Source of the DNA: Planococcus citreus
GTDB taxonomy: Bacteria; Bacillota; Bacilli; Bacillales_A; Planococcaceae
Assembly: GCF_003664125.1 (NCBI RefSeq)
Contig: NZ_RCCP01000001.1
Span: 1,302,001-1,366,000, forward strand
Length of the DNA stretch: 64,000 bases
Direction of reading: 5' to 3'
Of this stretch, positions 25,544 through 34,067 are shown piece by piece. Below the pieces are notes generated by a model. It had not been told where the DNA came from. It ran no database searches and was given only the letters and a program-made list of their open reading frames with translations. Made by a program: the position numbers and the translations under genes. Position 1 is the stretch's first letter, and every line of letters begins with the position of its first letter.

Positions 25544-26479
25544 TTAAATGTTCAGCAGCTCTTTTAATTCAGCCAATTTCGTCCTCGACAGCGGCACGAC
25601 GGAATCTTTTCCGGTCGTCAAGCGCAGGCTATAGCTGTTTTTCGTCCACGTGATCAATTCCCGCACTTTTTGCAGATTGACGATATACGAGCGGTGGCAG
25701 CGGAAAAACCCGTAATGCTGGAGTTTGTCTTCCAATTCCGCCAAGGTGAGTGCGCACGTATAGGTCTCCCCTGCCACATGCACCACAGCCGAGCTATTGA
25801 TGCTTTCGATATAATCAATTTCGGGTGGGTTGAACAGAATGGTTTTGTCGTTCTTTTTCGTCGGGATTTTTTGGATCTTGAACTCCGCTTCGCCGGTTTC
25901 GTGAGCATTTTCCGCTTCATCTTCAGCGTCCGTTATATCCAATAGATGCAACCCCGCTTCATCCAAACGGTAAATTTCGTCGCAGCTGATCAGTGCATCT
26001 TCCAGATTGGCAGTGAGAATCAGAATCTGTTTTTCTTCCGATAATTCTTCCAACAGTCGCTTAAATGCCAATTGATCGGGTTCTTCGAGCTGAAAATACG
26101 GCTCCTCCAGGACGATGATCGGCTGCTGTGCGTAATAAACGCGTAGCAAGGACAGATAGATTTTCTTCGACGCTGGCAAATCGGCAATTTTCACTTTCTG
26201 GTATTCGCCTAATTGAAACAGCTGAAGCATCGAGCGAACCGGTGTGTGGTGGCCGCTGAGCGACTTCATAAAGCGCAGTAACTCCTCGACGGTCAAACGG
26301 GTGTATTCGCCTTGTTCCGCAAACGACAAATAGGCATCTCCCCGCTCAGCAAATTGGGCCAAGAGGATTTTCTTGCGCTGGACATTGGTCTGGATGCCTA
26401 GTACTTTGCCCTTCTCCATGTCCAATTCCAGCGACGGGATGATTTTCTGTCCGTTAACGCTCATTTCTCGAATGTTCAT
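25544..26479 (-). CDS. LytTR regulator fused to a degenerate ABC-ATPase-like domain
   Basis: 311 residues. The C-terminal ~100 residues are a LytTR DNA-binding domain (IDYIESINSSAVVHV, GFFRCHRSYIVNL, VVPLSRTKLAELKELL). The N-terminal ~195 residues resemble an ABC ATPase without its P-loop: the Walker A position reads QTNVQRKKILLA, while a Walker-B-like strand survives as IIVLEEPYFQLEEPD. This domain may bind the neighbouring exporter or a nucleotide rather than hydrolyse ATP. AGGAGGAG precedes the ATG. It probably regulates the ABC operon downstream. Confidence 0.85.
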   Translation of the reverse strand: MNIREMSVNGQKIIPSLELDMEKGKVLGIQTNVQRKKILLAQFAERGDAYLSFAEQGEYTRLTVEELLRFMKSLSGHHTPVRSMLQLFQLGEYQKVKIADLPASKKIYLSLLRVYYAQQPIIVLEEPYFQLEEPDQLAFKRLLEELSEEKQILILTANLEDALISCDEIYRLDEAGLHLLDITDAEDEAENAHETGEAEFKIQKIPTKKNDKTILFNPPEIDYIESINSSAVVHVAGETYTCALTLAELEDKLQHYGFFRCHRSYIVNLQKVRELITWTKNSYSLRLTTGKDSVVPLSRTKLAELKELLNI

Positions 26480-26620
26480 AAGCTCCTCCTGACTAACGAA
26501 AAGATTCTTACATTTATTGTAACCTTTCCTGTGCCGCAAGATACAGTACCGTTTTTGAGAATTACGGTTTTGCCCTACTCCACACAAAAGGCGGCATCCC
26601 ATTGGATGCCGCCTCATCGT

Positions 26621-27007
26621 TCAGTTATCGAGTTCACGCACCAAGGTGTGTGCGTATCGGTCATGCGGCATTTGCGCACCCATGTCCTGACCGCGTTGTT
26701 TGAACCATTGGAGCGGCATAATCGAATCACGATGTGCCACGCGTTTCAGGATCTGTCCGCCCGTCAGTTCGCCGCCGTCTGCGTTTTCGATTTTGATGCC
26801 AGCGACTTGTTGTCCGACGGTCTGTCCGCGTGTCTTCAACTGGACGTATTCAAGCCCCCAGAACACAACGGTCGGCGTAATGAGCGCATGCACCCATTCC
26901 TGTTTAATCTTTTTACGCAGCAGCGGTTCCATGACCCCATTCACCGCACCGGAGATCGCAAAATCAATAGCCAGCGCCTTGCCGCGCTTTTTCGTCAATG
27001 CATCCAT
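26621..27007 (-). CDS. Small RDD-family membrane protein
   Basis: 128 residues. The RDD signature appears late as RGQTVGQQVAGIKIENADGG, preceded by two weak hydrophobic spans (ALAIDFAISGAVNGV, ALITPTVVFWGLEYV). Only part of the usual RDD topology is present, so it is a short family member. GGAGG lies seven bases before the ATG at 27007; the ATG two codons earlier is too close to the SD. Its role is unknown; some RDD proteins are implicated in Na+/H+ exchange. Confidence 0.75.
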   Translation of the reverse strand: MDALTKKRGKALAIDFAISGAVNGVMEPLLRKKIKQEWVHALITPTVVFWGLEYVQLKTRGQTVGQQVAGIKIENADGGELTGGQILKRVAHRDSIMPLQWFKQRGQDMGAQMPHDRYAHTLVRELDN

Positions 27008-27126
27008 TCCCATTCCTCCCTTATTTTCCGTCTCTTTCCATTATAGCGAATGGACTCCGCAAAGACAGCAAGGGGCTGTATGCGTTATGATAAGGAAAAA
27101 CCAAGGAAAAACGGGGGGTGACACGC

Positions 27127-27732
27127 ATGGCATTTCTAGTAATTTGGCTGCTGATGATTGCATACGCTGTCTTTTTTGCGCCTTCAGGTTCGGGCGGATA
27201 TGAATTCGGACCGCTGCTTATGGGTGAATGGGAAGGGGTCGACCCGCTCATCCTCGCTGTCTTCAACTCGCTCGGCATCTTCCCGTTCGTCTTCTTGACG
27301 CTTTTGGTGCCGAATGACCGCTTCCGCTGGCCAGCGTGGCCATTCGCGCTCGTATCGTTCGGCGTCGGGGCGTTCTCGCTCTTGCCGTATTTCGCATTCG
27401 GCGACAAGCCGCCGGAGAAAAAACGCCGCGGGCCGAATTGGCTGCACCGGATCCTGCGCTCGAAAGCGTGGCTGATCTTCGTCGCCGCCATCAGCATCAT
27501 CAACTTTCTCACCGTCTTCCGCGGCTTTTCGCCAGAAGCTTACGCGGAAGCATTCCAGACTTCGAGCTTGGTATCGGTCATGACCATCGACTGGTTCGTG
27601 CTATGGGGCTTGTCGGTCTATGCCACCTACCGCTTCTTGCCGGAGGCGAACTTCAAGCAATTGGCTTTGTTGCCGGTAGTCGGGCCGATTCTTGTCTTAT
27701 TGTTCAACCGCACGGCAAATAAAGACCATTAG
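27127..27732 (+). CDS. Membrane protein of unknown function
   Basis: 201 residues with about five transmembrane segments: FLVIWLLMIAYAVFFA, FNSLGIFPFVFLTLLVP, FALVSFGVGAFSLLPYFAFG, AWLIFVAAISIINFLTVF and a C-terminal hairpin. A cytosolic PPEKKRRGPNW loop lies in the middle. No family is recognised. A GGGGGGTGA SD sits just before the ATG at 27127; a GTG three codons upstream overlaps that SD. It diverges from the RDD gene and ends in a strong terminator. Confidence 0.75.
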   Translation: MAFLVIWLLMIAYAVFFAPSGSGGYEFGPLLMGEWEGVDPLILAVFNSLGIFPFVFLTLLVPNDRFRWPAWPFALVSFGVGAFSLLPYFAFGDKPPEKKRRGPNWLHRILRSKAWLIFVAAISIINFLTVFRGFSPEAYAEAFQTSSLVSVMTIDWFVLWGLSVYATYRFLPEANFKQLALLPVVGPILVLLFNRTANKDH

Positions 27733-27769
27733 AAAACGTTCCTGGCACAATGCCAGGAACGTTTTTTCA
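27733..27769. terminator. Bidirectional terminator
   Basis: AAAACGTTCCTGGCA, CAA, TGCCAGGAACGTTTTTT between convergent genes. Confidence 0.88.
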
Positions 27770-27786
27770 TGTGGAAATTCACTTAT

Positions 27787-29409
27787 TCATTGCAAGATGC
27801 CATCAGCATTTTTCTGCTTTTCCGAAGCCCAGTCATACGAACCTTCATGTAAGGTCAGGGTTTGCTGTTCAATCCAAGCAACTTTCGTGAATAGCTTCTG
27901 CAAGAAATAACGGTCGTGGCTGATCGCAATGATCGTGCCGTTGAACTCTTTCAAGGTTTCCTCGAGCACTTCACGAGATTCGATGTCGAGATGATTGGTC
28001 GGTTCATCCAATATGAGTACATTGCAATCTTCCTGCATGAGTTGCGCAAGACGCAAGCGCATCTTTTCGCCACCGCTGAGATCCTTGACGCGCTTGAAGA
28101 CGTCGTGGCCGTAGAACAGGAATTGCGCGAGCAAATGTCGGGCGTCTCCTTCTGTTATCGACAACTTGTCGCGGAAGGCTTCAATGACGCGGGCCTCTCC
28201 GTCGAACGCCTCGAATTGCTGGGCCAAGTAGCCGATTTTGACATTGCTGCCGCGGCGCACTTCCCCGCCGACCGGTTCGATTTCGCCTAGTAAAATCTTC
28301 AGCAAAGTCGATTTTCCGGTGCCATTGTCTCCGACGATCGCCAAGCGGTCCTGCCAATAAACGGACAGCTCGACATCGGCAAACAGCACCTCATCTCCGA
28401 AGCCATGGAACACGTCCTGCAGTTCGAATACCCTTTTACCGCTGCGGTCCTTGGCTTGCAATTTTAAGTTCATTGCCTTTTCTACCGACGGCCGCTTCAC
28501 TTTTTCCATACGTTCGAGCATCTTCTCCATCATTTTTGCTTTGCGGAACAAATCCGGATTCGGCGGCGAGGCTTCATTCGCCCATTGGCGCAAGCGGCGT
28601 ATGGATTCTTTGATCTTCTGAATTTTCTTCTGCTGTTCTTTATACGCCGCAAATTGCTGTTCCATCTTCGCCTGCTTATTACGCAAATAGGCATCGTAAT
28701 CGCCTTTGCTTTCCCAAATCTCGCCGTCTTCGATTTCATAGACTTTATGCACGACGTTATTGAGGAACTGCCGGTCATGCGAAATGACGACGACCGTGCC
28801 GCTGTAATATTCCAAATAATGTTCGAGCCATTCGATCGCCGACAGGTCCAGATGGTTCGTCGGTTCGTCGAGCAACAGGACAGACGGCTTGCGCAAAATG
28901 AGCTGCGCGAGCATCACTTTCGTCTTCTCGCCCCCGCTCAGCGAATCAAACCGCTGGCCCGTCAGATGCGCGACGCCAAGGCCGTTCGAAACGGCTGCGA
29001 TCTTGGATTCCGTTTCGTATCCGCCGGCTTCCATAAACTGCTCCTGCAGCTCGCCGTATTGCCGCAGCACCCGTTCGTCCGCCCCGTCCGACAGCTGGAT
29101 TTCCAGTTCACTGAGACGTCTCTCCATTTCGTGCAATTCGCTGAAGCTTTCGTTCAAGACTTCGTACACGCTGTATCCCGGATAATCCGGGATTTGATGC
29201 AGATAACCGATTTGCGTGTTCTTCGTCCGGATGATGGTGCCGGCATCCGGCTCTTCCAGTCCCGCCAGCAGCTGGAACAAAGTCGTTTTGCCCGAGCCGT
29301 TGCGGCCGACGACGGCGATCCGGTCTTTTTCATTGATTTCGAGCGATAGATTGGTGAAGATTTCATTTCCGCCGATGGATTTCGTTAGTTGTTGTGCTGT
29401 GATTTGCAT
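27787..29409 (-). CDS. ABC-F protein (ribosome-protection type)
   Basis: 540 residues with two ABC domains and no membrane segment. Walker A motifs are GRNGSGKTT (about 36) and GDNGTGKST (about 350); both signatures (LSGGEKTKV, LSGGEKMRLRL) and both Walker B strands (LLLDEPTNHLDLS, LILDEPTNHLDIES) are intact. The linker between the domains (about 240-320) is long and basic (KKIQKIKESIRRLRQW), as in antibiotic-resistance ABC-F proteins. These bind the ribosomal E site and displace drugs or rescue stalled ribosomes. GGAGG precedes the ATG. The leader ORF and attenuator upstream support drug-inducible expression. Confidence 0.88.
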   Translation of the reverse strand: MQITAQQLTKSIGGNEIFTNLSLEINEKDRIAVVGRNGSGKTTLFQLLAGLEEPDAGTIIRTKNTQIGYLHQIPDYPGYSVYEVLNESFSELHEMERRLSELEIQLSDGADERVLRQYGELQEQFMEAGGYETESKIAAVSNGLGVAHLTGQRFDSLSGGEKTKVMLAQLILRKPSVLLLDEPTNHLDLSAIEWLEHYLEYYSGTVVVISHDRQFLNNVVHKVYEIEDGEIWESKGDYDAYLRNKQAKMEQQFAAYKEQQKKIQKIKESIRRLRQWANEASPPNPDLFRKAKMMEKMLERMEKVKRPSVEKAMNLKLQAKDRSGKRVFELQDVFHGFGDEVLFADVELSVYWQDRLAIVGDNGTGKSTLLKILLGEIEPVGGEVRRGSNVKIGYLAQQFEAFDGEARVIEAFRDKLSITEGDARHLLAQFLFYGHDVFKRVKDLSGGEKMRLRLAQLMQEDCNVLILDEPTNHLDIESREVLEETLKEFNGTIIAISHDRYFLQKLFTKVAWIEQQTLTLHEGSYDWASEKQKNADGILQ

Positions 29410-29425
29410 AGTTTACGCCTCCAGG

Positions 29426-29514
29426 GCGCAGCTGAAAAATCGGTACAAAAAAAGACCGCCCCGTATCGGGCAGTCTTTTCTACTGGTGAAAAGAATGTCA
29501 GATATCAGCTGCGC
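29426..29514 (-). promoter_or_regulatory. Long-range RNA stem enclosing the ABC-F attenuator
   Basis: GCGCAGCTGA and TCAGCTGCGC form a perfect 10-bp inverted repeat (29426-29435 with 29505-29514) around the terminator. On the transcript the 5' arm overlaps the last codons and stop of the leader ORF, and the 3' arm ends just before the ABC-F SD (GGAGG, 29419-29423). Confidence 0.6.
29447..29480 (-). terminator. Attenuator in the ABC-F leader
   Basis: On the minus strand AAAAGACTGCCCG, ATA, CGGGGCGGTCTTTTTTT: a strong intrinsic terminator between the leader ORF and the ABC-F start. Confidence 0.8.
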
Positions 29515-29639
29515 GTGATTTTGAAATTGACTAAAAAAGGGCAGACTTCTCCCGTCGGCGTCAAATCAAACGTAATGACACGTGTGAAATACAAAGCTTC
29601 CTCCATTTTCACACCCATCACCGCAGCACATTTCTCCAT
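29505..29639 (-). CDS. 44-residue leader ORF of the ABC-F gene
   Basis: The ORF starts with ATG at 29639 after a strong SD (CGGAGGTGAAAAG) and stops at TGA 29505, 24 bases before the attenuator. The peptide begins MEKCAAVMGVKMEEALYFTR and ends in VCPFLVNFKITRS. Its last codons form one arm of the long-range stem, so ribosome position should decide folding of the leader. This matches the scheme of drug-induced attenuation for Firmicute ABC-F genes such as vmlR and vga. The peptide sequence itself is not recognised. Confidence 0.7.
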   Translation of the reverse strand: MEKCAAVMGVKMEEALYFTRVITFDLTPTGEVCPFLVNFKITRS

Positions 29640-29733
29640 TCTTTTCACCTCCGTTTCATTTAATTGTCTCAATATTATCACATCTCTTCGTAGAAGGGAA
29701 TATCCAAATGCGCCGTTTCCGCTAATTCGTTGA

Positions 29734-30396
29734 TTAACCTCTGACCTGCACCTGCGCCAAAACCTTTCTCAGATCCGCCAAGCCATCAATCACCAAGTCC
29801 GCTTCTTTTAGTTCCTGTTCCTGCGCAAAATCAAAGCGGCAGCCAACCGCAAACAGGCCGTTCGCTTTCGCCGCACGGATATCGGACAGACGGTCTCCGA
29901 CAACCGCCCCTTCCGTCACGCCGTATTTCTCGATGATCATGCGCACGAGTTCTCCTTTATCGAGTGTCGCTGCTTGTTCGATGCTGAACGTTTCCGTTAC
30001 CCACTCATCCAAACCGTAATACTCGACGATCGCGGCCAGATAGCGCACAAGACCATTGCTCGCAATGAAAATCCGGTAGCCTTGTGTACTTAATTCAGCG
30101 AACACTCTTCTAACGTCAGGGTAAAGTCCCCCTTTGCCTTCACTGATATTTGCGATCAATCGCTCGAGGAAATACGAATCCATCTCGCGCTTCGTCTCGT
30201 CGGACTTTTCCGGCAATAGCGCTTCCCATACCGCGGGCAACGGCACCCCCATGATGCTTTGGTACGCTTTGATCGGCGCCGCACCTTGCCAATCGCCCCG
30301 CTCGCGCAGAACTGCGAACGCTTCTTCCAAGGATTGCTCCAAAACCGTGCCGGTCTGGAACAAAGTGCCGTCCATATCAAAAATGACCGCTTTCAT
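29734..30396 (-). CDS. HAD-superfamily phosphatase
   Basis: 220 residues. Motif I is FDMDGTLF (nucleophile about Asp8), motif II is FIASNG, and motif IV is VVGDRLSDIRAAKANG. A helical cap sits after motif I (subfamily IA). It resembles phosphoglycolate/pyrophosphate phosphatases but lacks features that would fix the substrate. GGGGGAG lies six bases before the ATG at 30396, which also gives the expected motif-I position; a longer upstream frame is rejected. Confidence 0.87.
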   Translation of the reverse strand: MKAVIFDMDGTLFQTGTVLEQSLEEAFAVLRERGDWQGAAPIKAYQSIMGVPLPAVWEALLPEKSDETKREMDSYFLERLIANISEGKGGLYPDVRRVFAELSTQGYRIFIASNGLVRYLAAIVEYYGLDEWVTETFSIEQAATLDKGELVRMIIEKYGVTEGAVVGDRLSDIRAAKANGLFAVGCRFDFAQEQELKEADLVIDGLADLRKVLAQVQVRG

Positions 30397-30492
30397 TAAC
30401 ACTCCCCCATTTCCGTTATTCCTTGTATAACGAAAAAGATGCCCACTGCGTTGCATACTCCATGTATACTGAAGAAAAAAGGAGGGAAACAC

Positions 30493-31269
30493 TTGATTAT
30501 CCTTCGCCGGCTTTACCTGCAAGTGACCAGCTTGTCCTGGCTCGTGCTCACCATCAGTACCATTGTTTTGATTGCCTTCAGCACATTCATGATGCCGGCC
30601 ATCGAACCGTCGACGTTCACCAGCTATGCAGACGCTTTATGGTTCACCATGACGACGATTTTGACCGTCGGCTATGGCGACCTCTATCCCGTGACGTTGG
30701 GCGGAAGAGTTTTCACCGTGCTGTTTTTATACATCGTCGGCATCGGTTTGTTCGCTTCGTTTATCGGAAAAGCGATCGAAAGCCTGTCCTTACATAGAAG
30801 AATGAAAGAAAGAGGTGAGTTGATGTACAAGGGGCGCAACCATATCGTCATCATTGACTGGTCATATAAAGCGGAAAATGCCATTGCTGAAATTTTGAAG
30901 CAAGACCCGCAGACAGAAGTCGTCGTCATCGACCGGCTGGAAAAAGCAAAAGAGCTGAATTCAAGGATCCATTACGTCAGGGGCAATGCTACCCATGAAG
31001 ACGTATTGAGGCAGGCGAATGTCGAGCAGGCGAAAGCGGTGTTGATCTTTGCAGATGACCGCATCGAAGACCAAATGCTGACAGACGGAAAATCGCTATT
31101 GATCGCGACCGCTGTCGAACGGATGTCCCCGGGCGTCTACACGACCGTCGAAGTCGAGCGCGAAGAACACCTTCCGAACTTCTCTCACGTCAAGGTCGAT
31201 AAATTCATCATGTCCAACGGCACCATTGCCAAAATGGCCGTCAATTCCATCTTTACTGAAACGGTATAA
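30493..31269 (+). CDS. Potassium channel with RCK/TrkA-N domain (YugO-like)
   Basis: 258 residues. Two membrane helices flank a pore loop with the selectivity filter TVGYGDLYP (about residue 60). The C-terminal cytosolic RCK domain begins at NHIVIIDWSYKAENA, where the usual GxGxxG nucleotide loop is replaced, as in the Bacillus YugO subgroup, so it may not bind NAD. The start is a TTG preceded by GGAGGG at seven bases. It is transcribed divergently from the HAD gene, with a short shared promoter region. Confidence 0.85.
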   Translation: MIILRRLYLQVTSLSWLVLTISTIVLIAFSTFMMPAIEPSTFTSYADALWFTMTTILTVGYGDLYPVTLGGRVFTVLFLYIVGIGLFASFIGKAIESLSLHRRMKERGELMYKGRNHIVIIDWSYKAENAIAEILKQDPQTEVVVIDRLEKAKELNSRIHYVRGNATHEDVLRQANVEQAKAVLIFADDRIEDQMLTDGKSLLIATAVERMSPGVYTTVEVEREEHLPNFSHVKVDKFIMSNGTIAKMAVNSIFTETV

Positions 31270-31280
31270 GCGATAAAAAT

Positions 31281-31310
31281 AAACCCGGTATGCAATTGCA
31301 TGCCGGGTTT
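31281..31310. terminator. Bidirectional terminator
   Basis: AAACCCGGTATGCA/TTGCATGCCGGGTTT with flanking A and T runs, between the convergent channel and aldo-keto reductase genes. Confidence 0.8.
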
Positions 31311-31316
31311 AACTGA

Positions 31317-32387
31317 TTATTTTTTAATGCCCATCGTTTTTTTATAAGCATCCAAATATACTTGTTCGGACGGGCTCGCTTGGTCCGGCCCGCTCATGGC
31401 ACGGTGCCAATGCGGATAGAATGGCGCCGGCCGTGCTGCCGCTTCGATCAAGTCGTGTTCATCGCGCTTAAGCTTGATCTTGTAAGAGGCGATGTTTTCT
31501 TCCAGCTGTTGTTCATTTCGCGCCGCGATGACGATCGGGCCGACATTCGGGCGGTCGCGTACCCACGCATAAGCGATTTGGGGAACGGTGGCGTTATGGT
31601 TTGCCGCCACTTCTTCCAAGGCATCAATCACCGTATATAAACGCTCCTGGTCATAAATCCAAGGCTCCGGCCAGCCGCCGCCTTGGCGGGTATCTTCCGG
31701 CGCTTCCTTGTCACGGCCGATCTTGCCGTTCAATAAACCTTCTCCGAGCGGGCTCCAGATCATTGAACTGACACCGAGCTCCGTTCCTGCCGGCAGCAGT
31801 TCATATTCCGACTCGCGCGCTTCCGGTGTGTAGTAGATCTGCTGGGTGACGGGCGGGATTTTGCCGTTCTGTTCAGCGAATGTATGCGTCTTCGCCAGCG
31901 CCCAACCGCTGTAGTTCGATACGCCCCAATGGCGGATCTTGCCGGCCTTGATCAAATCGTTCATCGTTTCGACCGTCTCTTCAACCGGCGTCTGACCGTC
32001 CCACAAATGGACGAAATACAAATCAATATAATCCGTGCCGAGTCGTTCGAGCGATTCATCGATGGATTTCATGAGGTTATTGCGGGAAGCTCCCCGTTCA
32101 TTCGGATGGCTATCGAACGGAAATCCAGTCTTCGACGAAATCAGCACTTTGTCGCGCTTGCCACGGATGGCGGCGCCGAGCACTTTTTCGGCATTCCCTT
32201 TTGAATACAGGTTCGCCGTATCGAACATATTGATCCCTGCATCGATCGACATGTCCACCATCCGGTTCGCAGTATTTTCCTGTACATTTCCTGCCGCTTC
32301 AAACCCATTCGTTCCGCTGAACGGGATCGTGCCGAGAATGTATTTCGGGACGCGCAGCCCCGATTTGCCTAAGTTAATATAATCCAT
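31317..32387 (-). CDS. Aldo/keto reductase
   Basis: 356 residues, NADPH-dependent TIM-barrel reductase. Catalytic residues are visible as Asp and Tyr in [10 protein letters not shown], Lys in LISSKTG and His in YFVHLWDG. The family typically reduces aldehydes or ketones; the substrate is not evident. AGGAGG lies nine bases upstream of the ATG at 32387, so a longer frame that starts 15 codons earlier is discarded. It follows a TetR gene on the same strand with a 106-bp gap and may be read with it. Confidence 0.92.
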   Translation of the reverse strand: MDYINLGKSGLRVPKYILGTIPFSGTNGFEAAGNVQENTANRMVDMSIDAGINMFDTANLYSKGNAEKVLGAAIRGKRDKVLISSKTGFPFDSHPNERGASRNNLMKSIDESLERLGTDYIDLYFVHLWDGQTPVEETVETMNDLIKAGKIRHWGVSNYSGWALAKTHTFAEQNGKIPPVTQQIYYTPEARESEYELLPAGTELGVSSMIWSPLGEGLLNGKIGRDKEAPEDTRQGGGWPEPWIYDQERLYTVIDALEEVAANHNATVPQIAYAWVRDRPNVGPIVIAARNEQQLEENIASYKIKLKRDEHDLIEAAARPAPFYPHWHRAMSGPDQASPSEQVYLDAYKKTMGIKK

Positions 32388-32493
32388 AGTTAAGGTCCTC
32401 CTAGTAACGAGCTGTTTTTTTCTGTCAGTCATTCTCTACCCGCTTAACGCCCTTCGACAAACAAAAATTCCAAACCCTTTATGCCCGCGCTTG

Positions 32494-33123
32494 TCACGCC
32501 TGGTCTTTGCCTTTCAAGCCCGCGGCAAACAACGGGCCGTTGATGGTCATCGTAGAAATGATGCGCGCGATTTCTTCCGGCGGCTCATTCGTATCGCCGT
32601 TCAGCCATTCCTGGATGACGCCGATATGGGCGGAAGCGATATACGATGACAAATAATGCGGCGGCACGAGGGCGTTTCCGCCACCAACCAACACGTCTTT
32701 ATTGCGTTCGAACAGCGCTTGACTGAGGAATTCCTTCATCTTGACCTGAAAGCCGGCATCGCCTCTTGGCCCCAGCAACGCCTTCATCAAGCTTTTATTG
32801 TCATGGAGGAATTCAAAGAGCGGCACCGGCACAGCGAAAGGAGCCGTTCCATTCTGGCTTTGCTTCATGCCTTCGATGAGCTGAGGAATATTGCGGATGA
32901 TCTTGATTTCCATTTCCTCGATCAATTGCTGCTGGCATTTGTCCATCAAATCGAATTTGTCCTCGTAATGGCTGTAAAACGTCCCCCGGTTGATGTTCGC
33001 ATGTTCCGTAATATCCTTGACGCTCATCGCTTCAAAGCCTTTTTCTTCAATCAATGCAATCAATGCTGCACGGATTGCTTGTTTCGTCCGCACGACACGC
33101 AAATCGGCTGGTTTACCGTTCAT
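32494..33123 (-). CDS. TetR/AcrR-family repressor
   Basis: 209 residues. The N-terminal helix-turn-helix reads MSVKDITEHANINRGTFYSHYEDK, characteristic of TetR. The C-terminal ligand domain is divergent. GGAGG lies seven bases before the ATG at 33123; an ATG two codons earlier is too close to the SD. It is divergent from an ABC exporter operon, with AAACGACAGT repeats in the shared intergenic region, so it probably represses that operon and itself. Confidence 0.88.
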   Translation of the reverse strand: MNGKPADLRVVRTKQAIRAALIALIEEKGFEAMSVKDITEHANINRGTFYSHYEDKFDLMDKCQQQLIEEMEIKIIRNIPQLIEGMKQSQNGTAPFAVPVPLFEFLHDNKSLMKALLGPRGDAGFQVKMKEFLSQALFERNKDVLVGGGNALVPPHYLSSYIASAHIGVIQEWLNGDTNEPPEEIARIISTMTINGPLFAAGLKGKDQA

Positions 33124-33162
33124 TTTCATTCCTCCCCATTTTTACCCGACACTTTTCCCCGT

Positions 33163-33252
33163 ACTGTCGTTTAAGCAACACATTGCTTGTTTTTGATGAT
33201 TGCCCCCTTATCGCCAAGAAACTATACTAAAGCCAAGAACTAAAACGACAGT
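33163..33252. promoter_or_regulatory. Inverted AAACGACAGT pair, likely TetR operators
   Basis: ACTGTCGTTT (33163-33172) and AAACGACAGT (33243-33252) are exact reverse complements, one near each divergent gene and in the same orientation relative to it. The right copy lies just downstream of the exporter promoter -10, a typical repressor position. Confidence 0.5.
33200..33228 (+). promoter_or_regulatory. SigA-type promoter of the ABC exporter operon
   Basis: TTGCCC, 17 bases, TATACT, about 115 bases before the first gene. Confidence 0.6.
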
Positions 33253-33344
33253 TTGTTTATTATCTTAGCCGCAAATAGACAGCAAGAACAGCTCATTTTG
33301 ATGGAAGAAGTCATAAGGCTCCAGCAAACGGAGGAGGAAACCCT

Positions 33345-34067
33345 ATGGACATCCAGCTTTCGCACGTCAACAAACGTTTCGGGGACACGGCCGTCATCAA
33401 AGATGTGAGCTTCACTGTTGCAGCGGGAGAAATCTGCTGCTTGCTCGGCCCGTCCGGTTCCGGCAAGACAACCTTGATCCGCTTGATGATCGGCGCATTG
33501 CCGGCAGACAGCGGCACGATCCAATTCGGAGACACCGAAATGCCGAATATGGCGATTCTCAAACGGCTCGGCTTCATGCCGCAAAACGATGCTTTGTATG
33601 AAGATTTGTCCGCACAGGGCAACCTGGCGTTTTTCGGCGGATTGTACCACCTCCCAAAACGCACACGTGAGGCGCGCATCGCCGAAGTGCTTGATATGGT
33701 CGAACTGACCGATCACAAACGTAAACTGGTGAAAGATTTTTCCGGCGGCATGAAAAAGCGGCTGTCGCTCGCCATCGCGATTTTGCACGAGCCGGATATC
33801 CTGTTTCTCGACGAACCGACAGCCGGCATCGATCCGGTCCTGCGCCGCAAGATCTGGGCGCAGTTCCAGTCATTGAAAGCACAAGGCACGACGATCATCG
33901 TCTCGACGCATGTCATGGACGAAGTGGTCGAATGCGATAAAGGGGCGCTATTGTATAACGGCCGGCTCATCGAATACGACACAGTCGATCGATTGCTCGC
34001 AAAAACTGATAGCGGCCGCATCGAAGACTTGTTCTTCGCCGCTTCAGAAAGCGAGGCGCGCTCATGA
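33345..34067 (+). CDS. ABC exporter ATP-binding protein
   Basis: 240 residues. Walker A GPSGSGKTTL (about residue 36), signature FSGGMKKRLSLA, Walker B ILFLDEPTAGIDP and switch His in VSTHVMDEV are all intact. It belongs to the DrrA/CcmA-like group of ABC-2 exporters. GGAGGAGG precedes the ATG. The last codon overlaps the permease start (ATGA), so the two are translated together. It is controlled by the divergent TetR protein by inference. Confidence 0.92.
   Translation: MDIQLSHVNKRFGDTAVIKDVSFTVAAGEICCLLGPSGSGKTTLIRLMIGALPADSGTIQFGDTEMPNMAILKRLGFMPQNDALYEDLSAQGNLAFFGGLYHLPKRTREARIAEVLDMVELTDHKRKLVKDFSGGMKKRLSLAIAILHEPDILFLDEPTAGIDPVLRRKIWAQFQSLKAQGTTIIVSTHVMDEVVECDKGALLYNGRLIEYDTVDRLLAKTDSGRIEDLFFAASESEARS

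Noticed and set aside
26545-26570. ACCGTTTTT / ACGGTTTTG near the LytTR start as a second LytTR site
   Set aside because: The repeats are 16 bases apart, not 21-22, so they do not fit the LytTR geometry.
28585-29349. Long plus-strand frame opposite the ABC-F gene
   Set aside because: It mirrors the coding strand of the ABC-F gene and has no SD or recognisable motif.
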